A stretch of 64,000 nucleotides of DNA from Actinomadura sp. NBRC 104425 (GCF_030269545.1 NZ_BSTN01000001.1:389204-453203); one strand, 5' to 3'. Shown: positions 41,344 through 50,455, counted from the first letter of the stretch. Numbers and translations: made by a program. Notes: generated by a model not told the origin, from the letters alone.

Positions 41344-42170
41344 ATCCGCGTCCTCCACCGCAGCTGGTGCCGCACGACCTTCACGCGCATGCGCAGGCCG
41401 CCGTCCCGTTCGCCGATGTAGGTGCGGGCCAGGGCGTGCACGTCGTAGGTGTCGGACCAGATGGCGCACCCGTAGTCGTAGCCGGCGGCGCGTACCGCGT
41501 CGATCTCACGGCGGCCGACGTGGCCGTAGGGGTAGGCGAATCCGGTCACCGGTTCCTCGATGACTTCTTCGAGGAGGGCGCGGCTGCGGCGCAGCTCGGT
41601 GCACAGCTCGTCGTCGTCGGTGTCCGGGAGGGAGACGTGCCGCAGCCCATGGGAAGCGACCTCCATGCCCATGGCGCGCACCTGGCAGATCTGGTCCGCC
41701 GTCATCAGGGGCTTGCACGGCCCCTCGTCCCAGGTGTTGTAGGAACCGATGCGTTCGGCGACCACGAACACGGTCGCGGTGAAACCGAACCGCAGCAACG
41801 TGGGGACGACCCGTACCGCGAAGTCGGCGTAGCCGTCGTCGAACGTCAGGCCCACCAGGCCCCGCACTCCCCCGCCGGTCTCGGCGCGCCGCAGCTCGCG
41901 CATGCTCACCCCGCGCAGGCCCCGCGACTTGAGCCAGCGCATCTGACGCGTGAACTGCGCCGGCGACACCGTGATCAGGTGCGGGTCGTCGTCCGTGCGG
42001 CCCACCGAGTGGTACATCAGAATCCACGGCATTCTGGTGCGCGGTCCGTCCGCCGGTCGCCGTTGTTCCGCCGGCTGCTGCTCCTGCGGTTGCTGCTCCT
42101 CCGACTGGCGCGGCCGCATCGGCTGCTGTTCCACCTGCTGCTCTCGCCCCACCGGCTGTCCTTGGATCAC
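41340..42170 (-). CDS. Polysaccharide deacetylase (NodB-type, CE4)
   Basis: 276 residues from a GTG start overlapping the MurJ-like stop (GTGA). The NodB motifs are visible: MT1 TFDDGYADF, MT2 ASHGLRH with the metal ligands His-x3-His, and MT3 FAYPYGHVG. An unusual Gln/Glu/Pro-rich stretch (QQVEQQP, QSEEQQPQEQQ) occupies residues 10-35 in place of a signal peptide, so the enzyme is probably cytoplasmic or attached through partners. It removes acetyl groups from N-acetylhexosamine residues. Clustered CE4 genes usually produce partly deacetylated, positively charged exopolysaccharide. Confidence 0.9.
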   Translation of the reverse strand: MIQGQPVGREQQVEQQPMRPRQSEEQQPQEQQPAEQRRPADGPRTRMPWILMYHSVGRTDDDPHLITVSPAQFTRQMRWLKSRGLRGVSMRELRRAETGGGVRGLVGLTFDDGYADFAVRVVPTLLRFGFTATVFVVAERIGSYNTWDEGPCKPLMTADQICQVRAMGMEVASHGLRHVSLPDTDDDELCTELRRSRALLEEVIEEPVTGFAYPYGHVGRREIDAVRAAGYDYGCAIWSDTYDVHALARTYIGERDGGLRMRVKVVRHQLRWRTRI

Positions 42171-43813
42171 CGGACTCCCCCTCGATCAAGACGACTGACG
42201 ACACGACTGGTGGCCCGAACGACGAAGGGGAAGTAGAACTCCAGCGGGCTCGTTCCTTCTCCTGTGGCCGCCCCCCGCGCCGGGTTGGTGAACCCTCGGC
42301 ACGCGCACGCCACCAGCAGCGACGTACCGAACACCGCGAGCAAGACGACGCCTCCCAGCACGAGCAGGAGGACGGGGGGCATGCTCTCCGCGAGCCCCTC
42401 CTGCAGGAGGTACCCGGCGGCGGCGGCGGGCGCGGCCGCGAACAGCAGCGTGGTGAAGTCCTTCCCGGTGCGGCGCAGGGACAGCGGTGCCACGCGCGTG
42501 CGCATGCCCACGAACAGCAGGACGGCCGCGACGCTGATGCCCAGCGCGTTGGCCGCTGCGAGACCGGCCACCCCGAACGCGCCCAGGGTCGCGACGCCCA
42601 CGACCGCGGTGACCACCAGACCGACGGCGACGCACACGACCGGGTACCAGCGGGGCGTGCGGTTGGCGAAGAACCCGCGTCCGGCCACGGCGACCATCGC
42701 CTGCCCCAGGAGGCCCAGCGAGTAGACGCGCATGGCGAGCGCGGTGGTGTCGGTGTCGGTCTCGGTGAAGCGGCCGTGCTGGAACAGGATCGCGATGACC
42801 GACGGCGCGAACGCGACCAGGAACGCCGTCGAGCAGAGCACCATGGCGCCCACCCCGACCACGTCCGTCTCCATGCGCCGGCGGATCTGCCCCACGTCGC
42901 CGTCGGCCGATGCCCGCGCCAGCCGGGGGAACGTCACCGTCACCAGCAGCAGCGCCAGCATCACCGGCACCTGCGCCACCTTCTGGGCGTAGTTGAGGTA
43001 GGAGATCGAGCCTTCGGCCAGGGACGACCCCAGGAACCGCTCGACCAGCGTCTGGGCCTGGCGGGTCAGGCTCCAGATGACGATGGGGGCGAGAGCGGCC
43101 AGCCCCACGATGGCCGCCTGGCCGCCCGCCTCGCCCGGCTCCGTCCGGGCGGAGGTGCGGGCCGGCGTCAGGCAGCGCGCGAAGGTCGGCGTCACCATCG
43201 CGACCATGAGCAGGCTGCCGATCGCGACGCCCAGGGCCGCGCTGGTGACGCCCAGCGGCCCGTGGAACGCACCGATCATCGCCAGGATGCCCACGTTGTA
43301 GGCGGCGTAGATCGCCGCGGGCGGGCCGAAGCAGTGGTGGGCCCGCAGGGTCGCGGCCATGAACCCGGCGATGCCGAACGTCAGGATGGTCAGCGACGTG
43401 AACCGCACGCAGCGGATCGCGTCGGCGGGGTCGTCCAGGCCGGGGGCGAGCACGGCGACCAGGTACGGCGCCGCCAGGGCGGTCAGCAGGGCCGTCAGGG
43501 CCAGCAGGGCGGCGAGGCGGGACAGCGCGGCGGCCACCAGCGGCCGCACGCCGCCGTGCCGGTGCAGGGCGTAGCTGATGGCGGGCGTCACCGCCAGCGC
43601 CATGGCGTCCTCGATCAGCAGCGGCGACACCGTCTCGGGGATCGTCCAGCCGACCAGGAACGCGTCGGTGCCGCTGCTGGCCCCGAAGTGGTGCGCCAGG
43701 GTCAGGTCGCGCAGGAATCCCAGCAGCGTCCCCGTGCCGATGAGAAGCCCGGAGAGGGCCGTGGCGCGCCCGATGGACACCCTGCGTACGGGTGCGGCTT
43801 CAACGGCCGTCAT
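42167..43813 (-). CDS. MurJ/Wzx-type lipid-linked oligosaccharide flippase
   Basis: 548 residues and about 14 transmembrane helices. The start ATG at 43813 overlaps the upstream ligase by 14 bases. The N-terminal half is the MVF/MurJ signature region (RDLTLAHHFGASSGTDAFLV, TLRAHHCFGPPAAIYAAYN) used to recognise lipid II-type flippases. In this locus it probably exports the undecaprenol-linked exopolysaccharide repeat unit. It is not a housekeeping murJ by context, since it is sandwiched between ligase and deacetylase genes. Confidence 0.9.
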   Translation of the reverse strand: MTAVEAAPVRRVSIGRATALSGLLIGTGTLLGFLRDLTLAHHFGASSGTDAFLVGWTIPETVSPLLIEDAMALAVTPAISYALHRHGGVRPLVAAALSRLAALLALTALLTALAAPYLVAVLAPGLDDPADAIRCVRFTSLTILTFGIAGFMAATLRAHHCFGPPAAIYAAYNVGILAMIGAFHGPLGVTSAALGVAIGSLLMVAMVTPTFARCLTPARTSARTEPGEAGGQAAIVGLAALAPIVIWSLTRQAQTLVERFLGSSLAEGSISYLNYAQKVAQVPVMLALLLVTVTFPRLARASADGDVGQIRRRMETDVVGVGAMVLCSTAFLVAFAPSVIAILFQHGRFTETDTDTTALAMRVYSLGLLGQAMVAVAGRGFFANRTPRWYPVVCVAVGLVVTAVVGVATLGAFGVAGLAAANALGISVAAVLLFVGMRTRVAPLSLRRTGKDFTTLLFAAAPAAAAGYLLQEGLAESMPPVLLLVLGGVVLLAVFGTSLLVACACRGFTNPARGAATGEGTSPLEFYFPFVVRATSRVVSRLDRGGVR

Positions 43814-45218
43814 CGGCGCCTCCAGGTGCGCGGCGGCCGCCTCGCGGCGCGGGCCCTCCGGTCGGCCCGCCGGAACGTGCGGCTTGCGATCCTTCGAGCC
43901 CGGCGGCGCCGTCCGCCCACGGCGGACCGAGGGCGATCACGGCGGTCAGCCCGATCATCACCGATGTCAGCACGGACGTGGGCCCTCCCAGGTCTCCGTA
44001 CAGGAAATCGACCAGCAGCGCCGTCATGAACCCGGCCGCGACCAGCCACAGCGGGTCCCGGCGCGCGCACTTGAGGGAGCCGCCCGGCGGACGCAGCAGC
44101 CCCCACAGCAGGGTCGCCACCAGCACCGCGAACCCGGTGAACCCCAGCAGCCCCTGCTCGCTGAGGATGAGCAGGTACTCGTTGTGCGGTGACAGCAGCG
44201 GCTGGCGGACGAAGCCGTTGACCGAGTCGGCGGTGTCGCTGGCCGCCGACAACTGGAGCGGCGCGTAGGTGTCGCGGTAGGCGGCGAAGTTCTTGACCCC
44301 CACCCCCGCCGCGGGGTGGTCCTGCCAGATGCCGGCGGCCGTGCTCCACAGGCTGTAGCGGTCGACCACCGACTGGTCGGGGGTGCTCGTCGTCTCGGTG
44401 ATGGACCGGGCGCGTTCCACGAGCGTCTGCGAAGCGATCCCCAGTCCGCCGACCATGACGACCGCGACGGCGCCCGCACAGACCGCGACGCGCAGCGCCA
44501 GCATCCGGCTGTAGAGCACCACCATCACCGTCAGAGCCGCCCCTACCGCGATCCAGTGGCCCCGGCTCAGCGCCAGGGCCAGCGCCACCGCCAGGACGCC
44601 GAACGCGCACCACAGGAAGGCGGTGAGCGCGTCGGCCCGCCGTCGGGGCAGCGCACCGGCCCGCCGTCGGGACGGCGCCGTCAGCAGGAACGCCAGGGCG
44701 ATGACGAGCCCGTAACCGGCGACGGACGCCAGGGCCATGACGTCCATCGCGCCGAACGTCCCGACGGCCCGCACGCCGCGCCCCCCGTAGGAGGCGCCCG
44801 TGCCCGTGGCCACCTGGACGATCCCGTACACCGCCTCGAACAGCCCGGCGGCCAGCACGGCACCGCACACCAGCACCAGGTGGCGGCGCTCCCGGACGGC
44901 CAGCATCACCGCCAGCGGGACCAGCGCGAAGACCTGCAGGAACCGGGCCGCCCCCACCAGGCTCACCGGGATGTCCGTGGACAGGACCGTCGTCACGCCC
45001 AGCGCGGCGATCAGCGGACCGAACGCGAGGAGCGCGCGCGGAGGCAGCCTGCGCCGTCCCAGCACCACCGCGAGGGCGGCCACCGCGACGAGCACGGCGC
45101 TGGCCACGTCGGCCGGTGTCACCTGCACCGTCGCGTCCAGGTCGGCCGGCCCCCGGGGCAAGCACACGCACACCACCGTGGCGGCGATGAGCGCGGGCGG
45201 AACGAACGCCGTCCTCAT
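43800..45218 (-). CDS. O-antigen ligase/polymerase (Wzy_C family)
   Basis: 472 residues from the ATG at 45218, which shares one base with the upstream stop. About 10-12 transmembrane helices surround a large external loop (about 275-340) containing the conserved Wzy/WaaL-type sequence HPAAGVGVKNFAAYRD and the downstream HNEYLLILSEQGLLG. It polymerises or ligates undecaprenol-linked repeat units outside the membrane. The Wzz-like gene three genes downstream is the matching chain-length regulator. Confidence 0.88.
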   Translation of the reverse strand: MRTAFVPPALIAATVVCVCLPRGPADLDATVQVTPADVASAVLVAVAALAVVLGRRRLPPRALLAFGPLIAALGVTTVLSTDIPVSLVGAARFLQVFALVPLAVMLAVRERRHLVLVCGAVLAAGLFEAVYGIVQVATGTGASYGGRGVRAVGTFGAMDVMALASVAGYGLVIALAFLLTAPSRRRAGALPRRRADALTAFLWCAFGVLAVALALALSRGHWIAVGAALTVMVVLYSRMLALRVAVCAGAVAVVMVGGLGIASQTLVERARSITETTSTPDQSVVDRYSLWSTAAGIWQDHPAAGVGVKNFAAYRDTYAPLQLSAASDTADSVNGFVRQPLLSPHNEYLLILSEQGLLGFTGFAVLVATLLWGLLRPPGGSLKCARRDPLWLVAAGFMTALLVDFLYGDLGGPTSVLTSVMIGLTAVIALGPPWADGAAGLEGSQAARSGGPTGGPAPRGGRRAPGGADDGR

Positions 45219-46702
45219 CACGGCGCCTTCACCACGGCCTGCAGGGTCAGCAGCAGAATCTTCAGGTCGCCCCAGAAGGACCAGTTGTCGATGTAGTGGT
45301 TGTCGTACCTGGCGCGCAGTTCGATCGAGGTGTCGCCGCGGAGCCCGTGGATCTGGGACCAGCCGGTGATGCCGGCGGGCACCCTGTGCCGCATGGCGTA
45401 GCCGGTGTACTCGTCGGAGAACCGCTTGACGAAGTGGGGACGCTCGGGGCGCGGCCCGACGAGGCTCATGTCGCCCCGCAGCACGTTCCACAACTGCGGC
45501 AGCTCGTCCAGGGAGGAGCGCCGCAGGAACCTTCCGACCGGCCCCATGCGGTCGTCGCCGTCGACGCTCCAGCGAGTGTCGGACTCCTTCTCGTCGGCGG
45601 GCTTGAGCGTGCGGAACTTCAGCACCATGAAGGTCCGGCCCCCGGCACCGACCCGGCGCTGCCTGAACAGCACCCCGGGGCCGCCCTCGATGCGCACCGC
45701 GATCGCGCAGGCCGCCATGAGCGGCCAGACGGCGGCGAGGGCGAGCGCGGCGACGAGGACGTCGAAGGCGCGCTTGGCCGACCACGAGGGGAGCCCGTGG
45801 GGGCGGTGCGGGATCGCCACGCAGGGGATGCCGCGCAGATGCTCCGCGCGCGTCCCGGCACCGGAGATGAGTTCCACGGTCGAGGGCACGAGGAGCACCT
45901 CGCACCCCAGCGCTCCGCAGACCCGGGCCACCACCTCGATGTGGCGGCGCGGCACCTCCTCGGCGACGATGACCGCGGTTGTGACGCCGTGCGCCCCGAT
46001 GACGCGGCGCAGGTCGAGCAGGCCGCCGAGGACGCGGGTGTGCCCCTCCGTCTGCGGCACCGATCCGTAGCACACCAGCTGCCCCACGGGCCGCAGGCCG
46101 AACTCGGCGTGTCGCTGCAGCACGTCGAGCACGTGGCCGGTGAACGGGCCGCTTCCTATGACGAGGGCGGACGGCGCGGCGATCCGCCTCTTGCGCCATG
46201 TCCGCACCGCCGCGTAGCACAGGGACCGGGCCGCCAGCGCCGTCACGCAGAACAGGAAGGCGACCCGCAGGCCGAGCGCGCAGGTGTCGGAGAACGGCGT
46301 CCACGGGCTGCTCAGAAATGCCAGTGCGGCGACCATCCCGGCGACGAGCGCGGGGATCATCATCGCCCGCAGGTCGTCCAGCAGGGAAAGCGCCCGGCGG
46401 CGCTGGTAGAGCGCGCCGGAAAGGCCGCACGACGCGACCGCCAAGGCGGCGGCACCGAATACCGCGACGGGCCGCGAGGCCCCTGCGGACAGGGCCGCGA
46501 GCGTCATCGCGGCCCCGTCCACCGCGGGCAGGAAGAATGAGAAGAAGACGCTTTCGCGCCGTCCGCCCCGGGCGGATCGGGAAAGGCCTGGAACGGCGGC
46601 GATATCGGCTTCGATTTCCTCTGTGGAAAGCGTCGCCGCCGCCGGGGCGGTCCGCCCGTTCCGCTGCGGAGCGGTCTTCGCACTCAGCCCCTGGGCTCCC
46701 AT
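45218..46702 (-). CDS. Polyprenyl glycosylphosphotransferase, priming enzyme of the exopolysaccharide
   Basis: 494 residues from the ATG at 46702 (AAGGGG 8-9 bases upstream; the GTG at 46711 would overlap the ribosome site). Four N-terminal membrane helices, a Rossmann-like middle domain (SALVIGSGPFTGHVLDVLQR) and a C-terminal bacterial sugar transferase domain: a membrane re-entrant helix (SAKRAFDVLVAALALAAVWP), the KFRTL motif and the DELPQLWNVLRGDMSLVGPR signature. It loads the first sugar phosphate on undecaprenyl phosphate. First gene of the minus-strand run, so the promoter should lie in the 549-base gap upstream. Confidence 0.92.
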   Translation of the reverse strand: MGAQGLSAKTAPQRNGRTAPAAATLSTEEIEADIAAVPGLSRSARGGRRESVFFSFFLPAVDGAAMTLAALSAGASRPVAVFGAAALAVASCGLSGALYQRRRALSLLDDLRAMMIPALVAGMVAALAFLSSPWTPFSDTCALGLRVAFLFCVTALAARSLCYAAVRTWRKRRIAAPSALVIGSGPFTGHVLDVLQRHAEFGLRPVGQLVCYGSVPQTEGHTRVLGGLLDLRRVIGAHGVTTAVIVAEEVPRRHIEVVARVCGALGCEVLLVPSTVELISGAGTRAEHLRGIPCVAIPHRPHGLPSWSAKRAFDVLVAALALAAVWPLMAACAIAVRIEGGPGVLFRQRRVGAGGRTFMVLKFRTLKPADEKESDTRWSVDGDDRMGPVGRFLRRSSLDELPQLWNVLRGDMSLVGPRPERPHFVKRFSDEYTGYAMRHRVPAGITGWSQIHGLRGDTSIELRARYDNHYIDNWSFWGDLKILLLTLQAVVKAP

Positions 46703-47251
46703 CTCGCGCACCCCTTCAAAGACAAGAACTCACCGGCGAGTGACGTCCGAGAACAACGAATGAGGCCGGATGGAAGCGGTGCTGCGAACACCGCCCGGCC
46801 GGTGCCCGTTTCGTGTCGGCGGGCCCGTGACTCAGGATGACACCGGAGCGGCGAAGTACACCTGGCCACCTGATTTCTTTAACAAGATCAACCGTTCCCT
46901 TGATCAAGGCGCCGAATGTCCGGCACGCCCTTTTCGCGCCCCGGACAGGCCGCGGCGGAACACCATTTCAAAAACGCCGGAAAATGCCGCAACCGGCACC
47001 GGGGCCGCAAGCCGGATGAGCACGGCGTCTCCTCCGGCGGCAGACATATCCGCGCACCGCGGCGGGCACGGCGCGACGTTCTCCTCGAATTCCGGCTTAT
47101 GCCGCCACCGGCATTCCAGCGCGGCAATAGCGCATCCCGCCCCCGATCCGGCCGACGACCGGCTTATGCGCGCACCCGGGCTCATCCGCACAGCCCGGGA
47201 TCAGCCAGATGACCCGGCGAAGCGAACCGGTGCCATCGCCCGCCGGGGCCG
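46703..47251. other. Promoter region of the exopolysaccharide operon
   Basis: 549 bases without a supported gene. Within it CCTTGATCAAGG (46898-46909) is a perfect 12-base palindrome, next to the AT-rich TTTAACAAGATCAA, and could be an operator for the operon. The region also separates the operon from a small minus-strand gene, whose end lies at 47252. No other feature was recognised. Confidence 0.45.
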
Positions 47252-47470
47252 TCAGCCCAGGGCGGTCGGGCGCCCGTTGCCGTTCCACAGGATCCGGGCG
47301 GCCATGCGCGCGACCAGCTCGGCGGCGAGCGCATGGGCCAGCGGATCGTCCATCATGTCGCAGGATTCCAGGAATGTCAGGGCTTGTTCGAGTTCTTCGG
47401 GCGACATTCGGTTCGGCGGTTTGCGCGCCCAGCCGAAGCGGCTCAGCCGATCGCGTTCGAAGCCGTCCAC
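47252..47470 (-). CDS. Small orphan protein
   Basis: 72 residues from a GTG start at 47470 with GGAGGGA about 8 bases upstream. The sequence contains a helix-rich core (PEELEQALTFLESCDMMDDP, HALAAELVARMAARILW) and no low-complexity bias. No family is recognised. Gene order gives no hint of function: it is upstream of the exopolysaccharide operon and divergent from the sortase gene at 47751. Confidence 0.6.
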   Translation of the reverse strand: MDGFERDRLSRFGWARKPPNRMSPEELEQALTFLESCDMMDDPLAHALAAELVARMAARILWNGNGRPTALG

Positions 47471-47750
47471 TCCGCGTCCCTCCGCGCCGCGGCCCAGAAT
47501 CGCTCCCCGGCGTCATCCTCTCCTCCGTGCCCGGCAATCAGTCGGCCAACAAGATGCCAATACGGCCGCCCCGGCGTGGAAGGTGGGTATGACCACGGGC
47601 GACAGGCCCGGCGATTGTTCACCGGCCGCCCGGATTCCGGTGGTGCGTCCGAGCCGACAACCCGTTTCAGGCTAGTGGAAACGCACCCCGCGACCGGCGA
47701 CCCGAATGGCCGGAGTGTGGCGCCCATGTTTCCCGAATCCTCGGCTGGAA

Positions 47751-48407
47751 GTGGAATTGTCTGCTCACTCGTTCATCAGATTCGGCATGGCGGCGCTCGG
47801 CGGCGCGCTCACGGCGGCGCTCGCGCCCGGCGCACCGACGGCGACCGCGACTCCGACCGCGATGGCGGCCGCACCCGCGGCACCAGGGGCACCCAGAGCA
47901 CCCGCGGCGACGGCGGCACCCGCCGTGCCCGCGCGCCCCGCCGTGTCCGCGAAACCCGCGGCGGCCCGTGCGCGCGGCCCCGGGCGCCGTTCCGCCACCA
48001 CGACGCTCCTCATCATTCCGCGCCTGCACAAGCGGCTGCGGGTCAGAGAAGGCGTGTCGCAGCGCGTGCTGGCCCGGGGCGTGGGCCACTACCCGGGCAC
48101 GGCGCGTCCCGGCGCGATCGGCAACGTGGTGCTGCTCGGCCACCGCACGACGCACACGGCGCCGTTCCGGCGGCTGCACCGGTTGCGCAACGGTGATCCG
48201 CTCGTGCTGGCGCGGGGGACGCAGCGGCACACCTACCGGGTGTACCGGAAGACGGTGATGTCGCCGCGCCGGCGGTCGGTGCTCGCGCCGGTGCCGTTCC
48301 GGCCGGCCGCCGCGCCGCGCACCCGGTTGCTCACGCTGATCACGTGCCATCCGCCGGGCTCGGAAAGGCAGCGGCTGGTCGTCCTGGCCAAGAGCGATGC
48401 GGGGTGA
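47751..48407 (+). CDS. Class E sortase-like transpeptidase
   Basis: 218 residues, start GTG at 47751 (GGCTGGAA before it; TTG at 47757 is an alternative). A short signal anchor (about 7-25) and a long Ala/Pro-rich linker (to about 85) precede the sortase beta-barrel. The catalytic triad is present: His131 in LLGHRTTH, Cys199 in TLITCHP and Arg near 208 in RQRLVV. The TLITC signature is typical of actinobacterial class E sortases, which link LAxTG proteins to peptidoglycan. No LAxTG substrate is visible in the window. It ends coupled to the metalloprotease gene (GTGA overlap). Confidence 0.86.
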   Translation: MELSAHSFIRFGMAALGGALTAALAPGAPTATATPTAMAAAPAAPGAPRAPAATAAPAVPARPAVSAKPAAARARGPGRRSATTTLLIIPRLHKRLRVREGVSQRVLARGVGHYPGTARPGAIGNVVLLGHRTTHTAPFRRLHRLRNGDPLVLARGTQRHTYRVYRKTVMSPRRRSVLAPVPFRPAAAPRTRLLTLITCHPPGSERQRLVVLAKSDAG

Positions 48408-49591
48408 GCATGGACAGCAGCACACGGCGCCGCCGGACGGGCGGGCACGGGCGCACGGTCGTGTTGGGCCTGGCGGCGCTGGGGGCGCTCGGTGCGCTGG
48501 TCACGGCGGGGCCGTCGGCGCGCGCGCCCGCGCCGGCGGACCGGGCGGCGCCCAGCCGCGCGCCGGACCCGCCGGCGGCGGCCGGGGCACCGGGCACGCG
48601 CGCGTCGCGGATCGCCGCCGTGCCGTGCCCGCGGGAGGCGCTGCGGGTCGTGCGCATGCCCCACGTCATCGACATGACCCGGTGCGACCCGCGGTCCGCG
48701 CTGGTGGAGGGGCCGGACGGCCTGGGCGCCGTGGTGCCCGCCGACGGCTCCTCGGTGGCGGCGTCCAGGCTCGGCACCCGGCCCGGGGAGGGCATGCGGT
48801 CGCTGGTCGTGCAGGTCGATCTCGCCAAGAAGCTGGTCGTGGTGTCCGACCGGGAGCCCGGCGCGCCGAGGGAGGCCTCCGGCCCGGCGGCGACCCGCGG
48901 GCCGGACCCGGTCCGCGCCGTGACCGCCGCTCCCCCTTCCAACCCTCCGGCTCCGGCCGTCGCGCCCATCCCGGCGTGCAGGGACTCCGCCTACCGGCAC
49001 GACGGCGCCCCGATCCCGTCCAAGCGCCGCGGCCGCGCGGTGCTGAAATGGTGGTACTACCCGGGCGACGGCCGGGTGCGCAGGCTGAGCGTCGCGCAGC
49101 AGAAGAGGGCGTTCACCCGGGGGGTCCGCATCGCCGCGGAGGGACGCAACAACTGCCGCCTGGGGCGGATCGCCGTCCGCCAGGTCCTGCTGGGGAACAC
49201 CTGGCGTCCGCCCGGAGTCATCTCCAGCGGGGCGTGCGGCCTGGCCGACGGGCGCAACGTCCGCGGCTGGATGCGGTTCACCAGCGGCGAGACGATCCTC
49301 GGCCTGACCTGCAAGTGGTTCCGCAGAGGCAAAGTGGTCGAAGGCGACGTCGCCCTCAACGGCGCCGGAGTGACCTGGACGACCAGCAGCAGGCGCTGCC
49401 GCGGCAACACCTATGACGCGGTCGGCGTCGCCGCGCACGAGAACCTGCACCACATGGGCCTCGCCCACGTCGACGGCTCCGCCCACCGCAACCTCACGAT
49501 GTTCCCGGCCATCGGCGCCTGCGAGTTCCACTGGCGCACCCTGGGCCGGGGGGACTTCCTCGGCTTGAAGCGCTACTACGGCGCCCGCTGA
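48404..49591 (+). CDS. Secreted metzincin-like zinc metalloprotease
   Basis: 395 residues, start GTG at 48404 overlapping the sortase stop (ATG at 48410 is an alternative). The N-terminus has Arg residues and a hydrophobic segment (about 18-37), then an Ala/Pro-rich linker and a Cys-containing domain. The zinc site is HENLHHMGLAH (345-355), the extended metzincin pattern HExxHxxGxxH, followed by the Met-turn residue in TMFP. It should cleave proteins or peptides outside the cell. Coupling with a sortase suggests coordinated handling of wall-anchored proteins. It is not a classical MMP because the prodomain and other family landmarks are not recognised. Confidence 0.82.
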   Translation: MSMDSSTRRRRTGGHGRTVVLGLAALGALGALVTAGPSARAPAPADRAAPSRAPDPPAAAGAPGTRASRIAAVPCPREALRVVRMPHVIDMTRCDPRSALVEGPDGLGAVVPADGSSVAASRLGTRPGEGMRSLVVQVDLAKKLVVVSDREPGAPREASGPAATRGPDPVRAVTAAPPSNPPAPAVAPIPACRDSAYRHDGAPIPSKRRGRAVLKWWYYPGDGRVRRLSVAQQKRAFTRGVRIAAEGRNNCRLGRIAVRQVLLGNTWRPPGVISSGACGLADGRNVRGWMRFTSGETILGLTCKWFRRGKVVEGDVALNGAGVTWTTSSRRCRGNTYDAVGVAAHENLHHMGLAHVDGSAHRNLTMFPAIGACEFHWRTLGRGDFLGLKRYYGAR

Positions 49592-49758
49592 ACAACGACC
49601 GCGCGCCGTGCGAGGGGATCGCCGCGGGCCGTGCCGCAGGACGCCCCCGGACGCCAGCATCCCCGCCCGCACTTAACGAAGATCGGCCCGTAACCTGGCG
49701 CCGATTTTGATCCGTAACAGTTTGAGCACGGCGTGTTACTGAAAGGTATCTGTGCGCG

Positions 49759-49792
49759 GGCCCCGTTCCCTCGTCCGTCGCGGAACGGGGCC
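49759..49792. terminator. Hairpin between the metalloprotease and the small membrane protein genes
   Basis: Perfect 11-base arms GGCCCCGTTCC (49759-49769) / GGAACGGGGCC (49782-49792) with a 12-base loop, without a T-run. It may end the sortase-protease transcript (actinobacterial T-less type) or act in the 5' leader of the gene at 49888. Confidence 0.5.
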
Positions 49793-49887
49793 GTAACCGT
49801 CGATTCTCGCCACGGGGGCGTGGCCGCGCCATGCCCTGCGTGCGAGCAACCGTGCTCAGGAAACCGTGCTCACGAAAGGGACCCGCG

Positions 49888-50133
49888 ATGAAGGCGAACA
49901 AGGCACGCAAGTCGTCGAACAAGGCTCGTCGGCCGCAGCGCAGGACGTCGCGGATCGGCACGTGGGCCAAGTGGGGCGCCACCGGTCTGACCGCGGTCGT
50001 CACGCTCGCCGGCTCGATCGCCGCGATCGCGATGCTCCGCTCCTGGTTCGCCCGGCCGAGCACGCAGCGCCGCGACTGGTCCGCCGCGACCCACGGCGAC
50101 CGGCGGGAAGAGGCGCAGCGCGCATCCATGTGA
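49888..50133 (+). CDS. Small single-pass membrane protein, orphan
   Basis: 81 residues from the ATG at 49888 with AAAGGG 7 bases upstream. A very basic cytoplasmic N-terminus (KANKARKSSNKARRPQRRTS) precedes one membrane helix (about 31-50, GATGLTAVVTLAGSIAAIAM) and a hydrophilic polar tail. The basic tract could contact nucleic acid or phospholipid. No family is recognised. It stands alone between a hairpin and the GT4 gene. Confidence 0.68.
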   Translation: MKANKARKSSNKARRPQRRTSRIGTWAKWGATGLTAVVTLAGSIAAIAMLRSWFARPSTQRRDWSAATHGDRREEAQRASM

Positions 50134-50455
50134 GCACGTCCCGCCCCCGCGGTCCGCACGCGCCGCTCCGGGACGGGCAGCCCCGTCCCCGCGGCCGGGC
50201 CGCACCGATTCGGCGGCGACGTGGCCGGTCCGTCCGGCGACGTCGCCGGCGCGAAGGGTCAGCAACTTTCCTCCGTGGTTCCGGCCCGGTGCGCCACCAT
50301 CCGCACCCCCGCACATCACGAAAGATCTCTCTTCCCCATCGCGGTGACCGGCCGGCGTGATCGGCCGGACGGGCGGCCGACGGCACGACGGCCCGGCGGC
50401 CCGCGGGTGCCGGCCGTGCCGCGCGAGTGGGGCCGACTGCTCCCGGAGGTGACCC
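50134..50455. other. Intergenic region upstream of the lone GT4 gene
   Basis: 322 bases with no supported gene. Only the strong ribosome site GGAGGTGA immediately before the next start stands out. No hairpin or repeat of note was seen. Confidence 0.4.

Noticed and set aside
46703..47251. A cyclic-dinucleotide riboswitch upstream of the exopolysaccharide operon
   Set aside because: I looked for conserved ydaO-like and GEMM-like core segments and found none.
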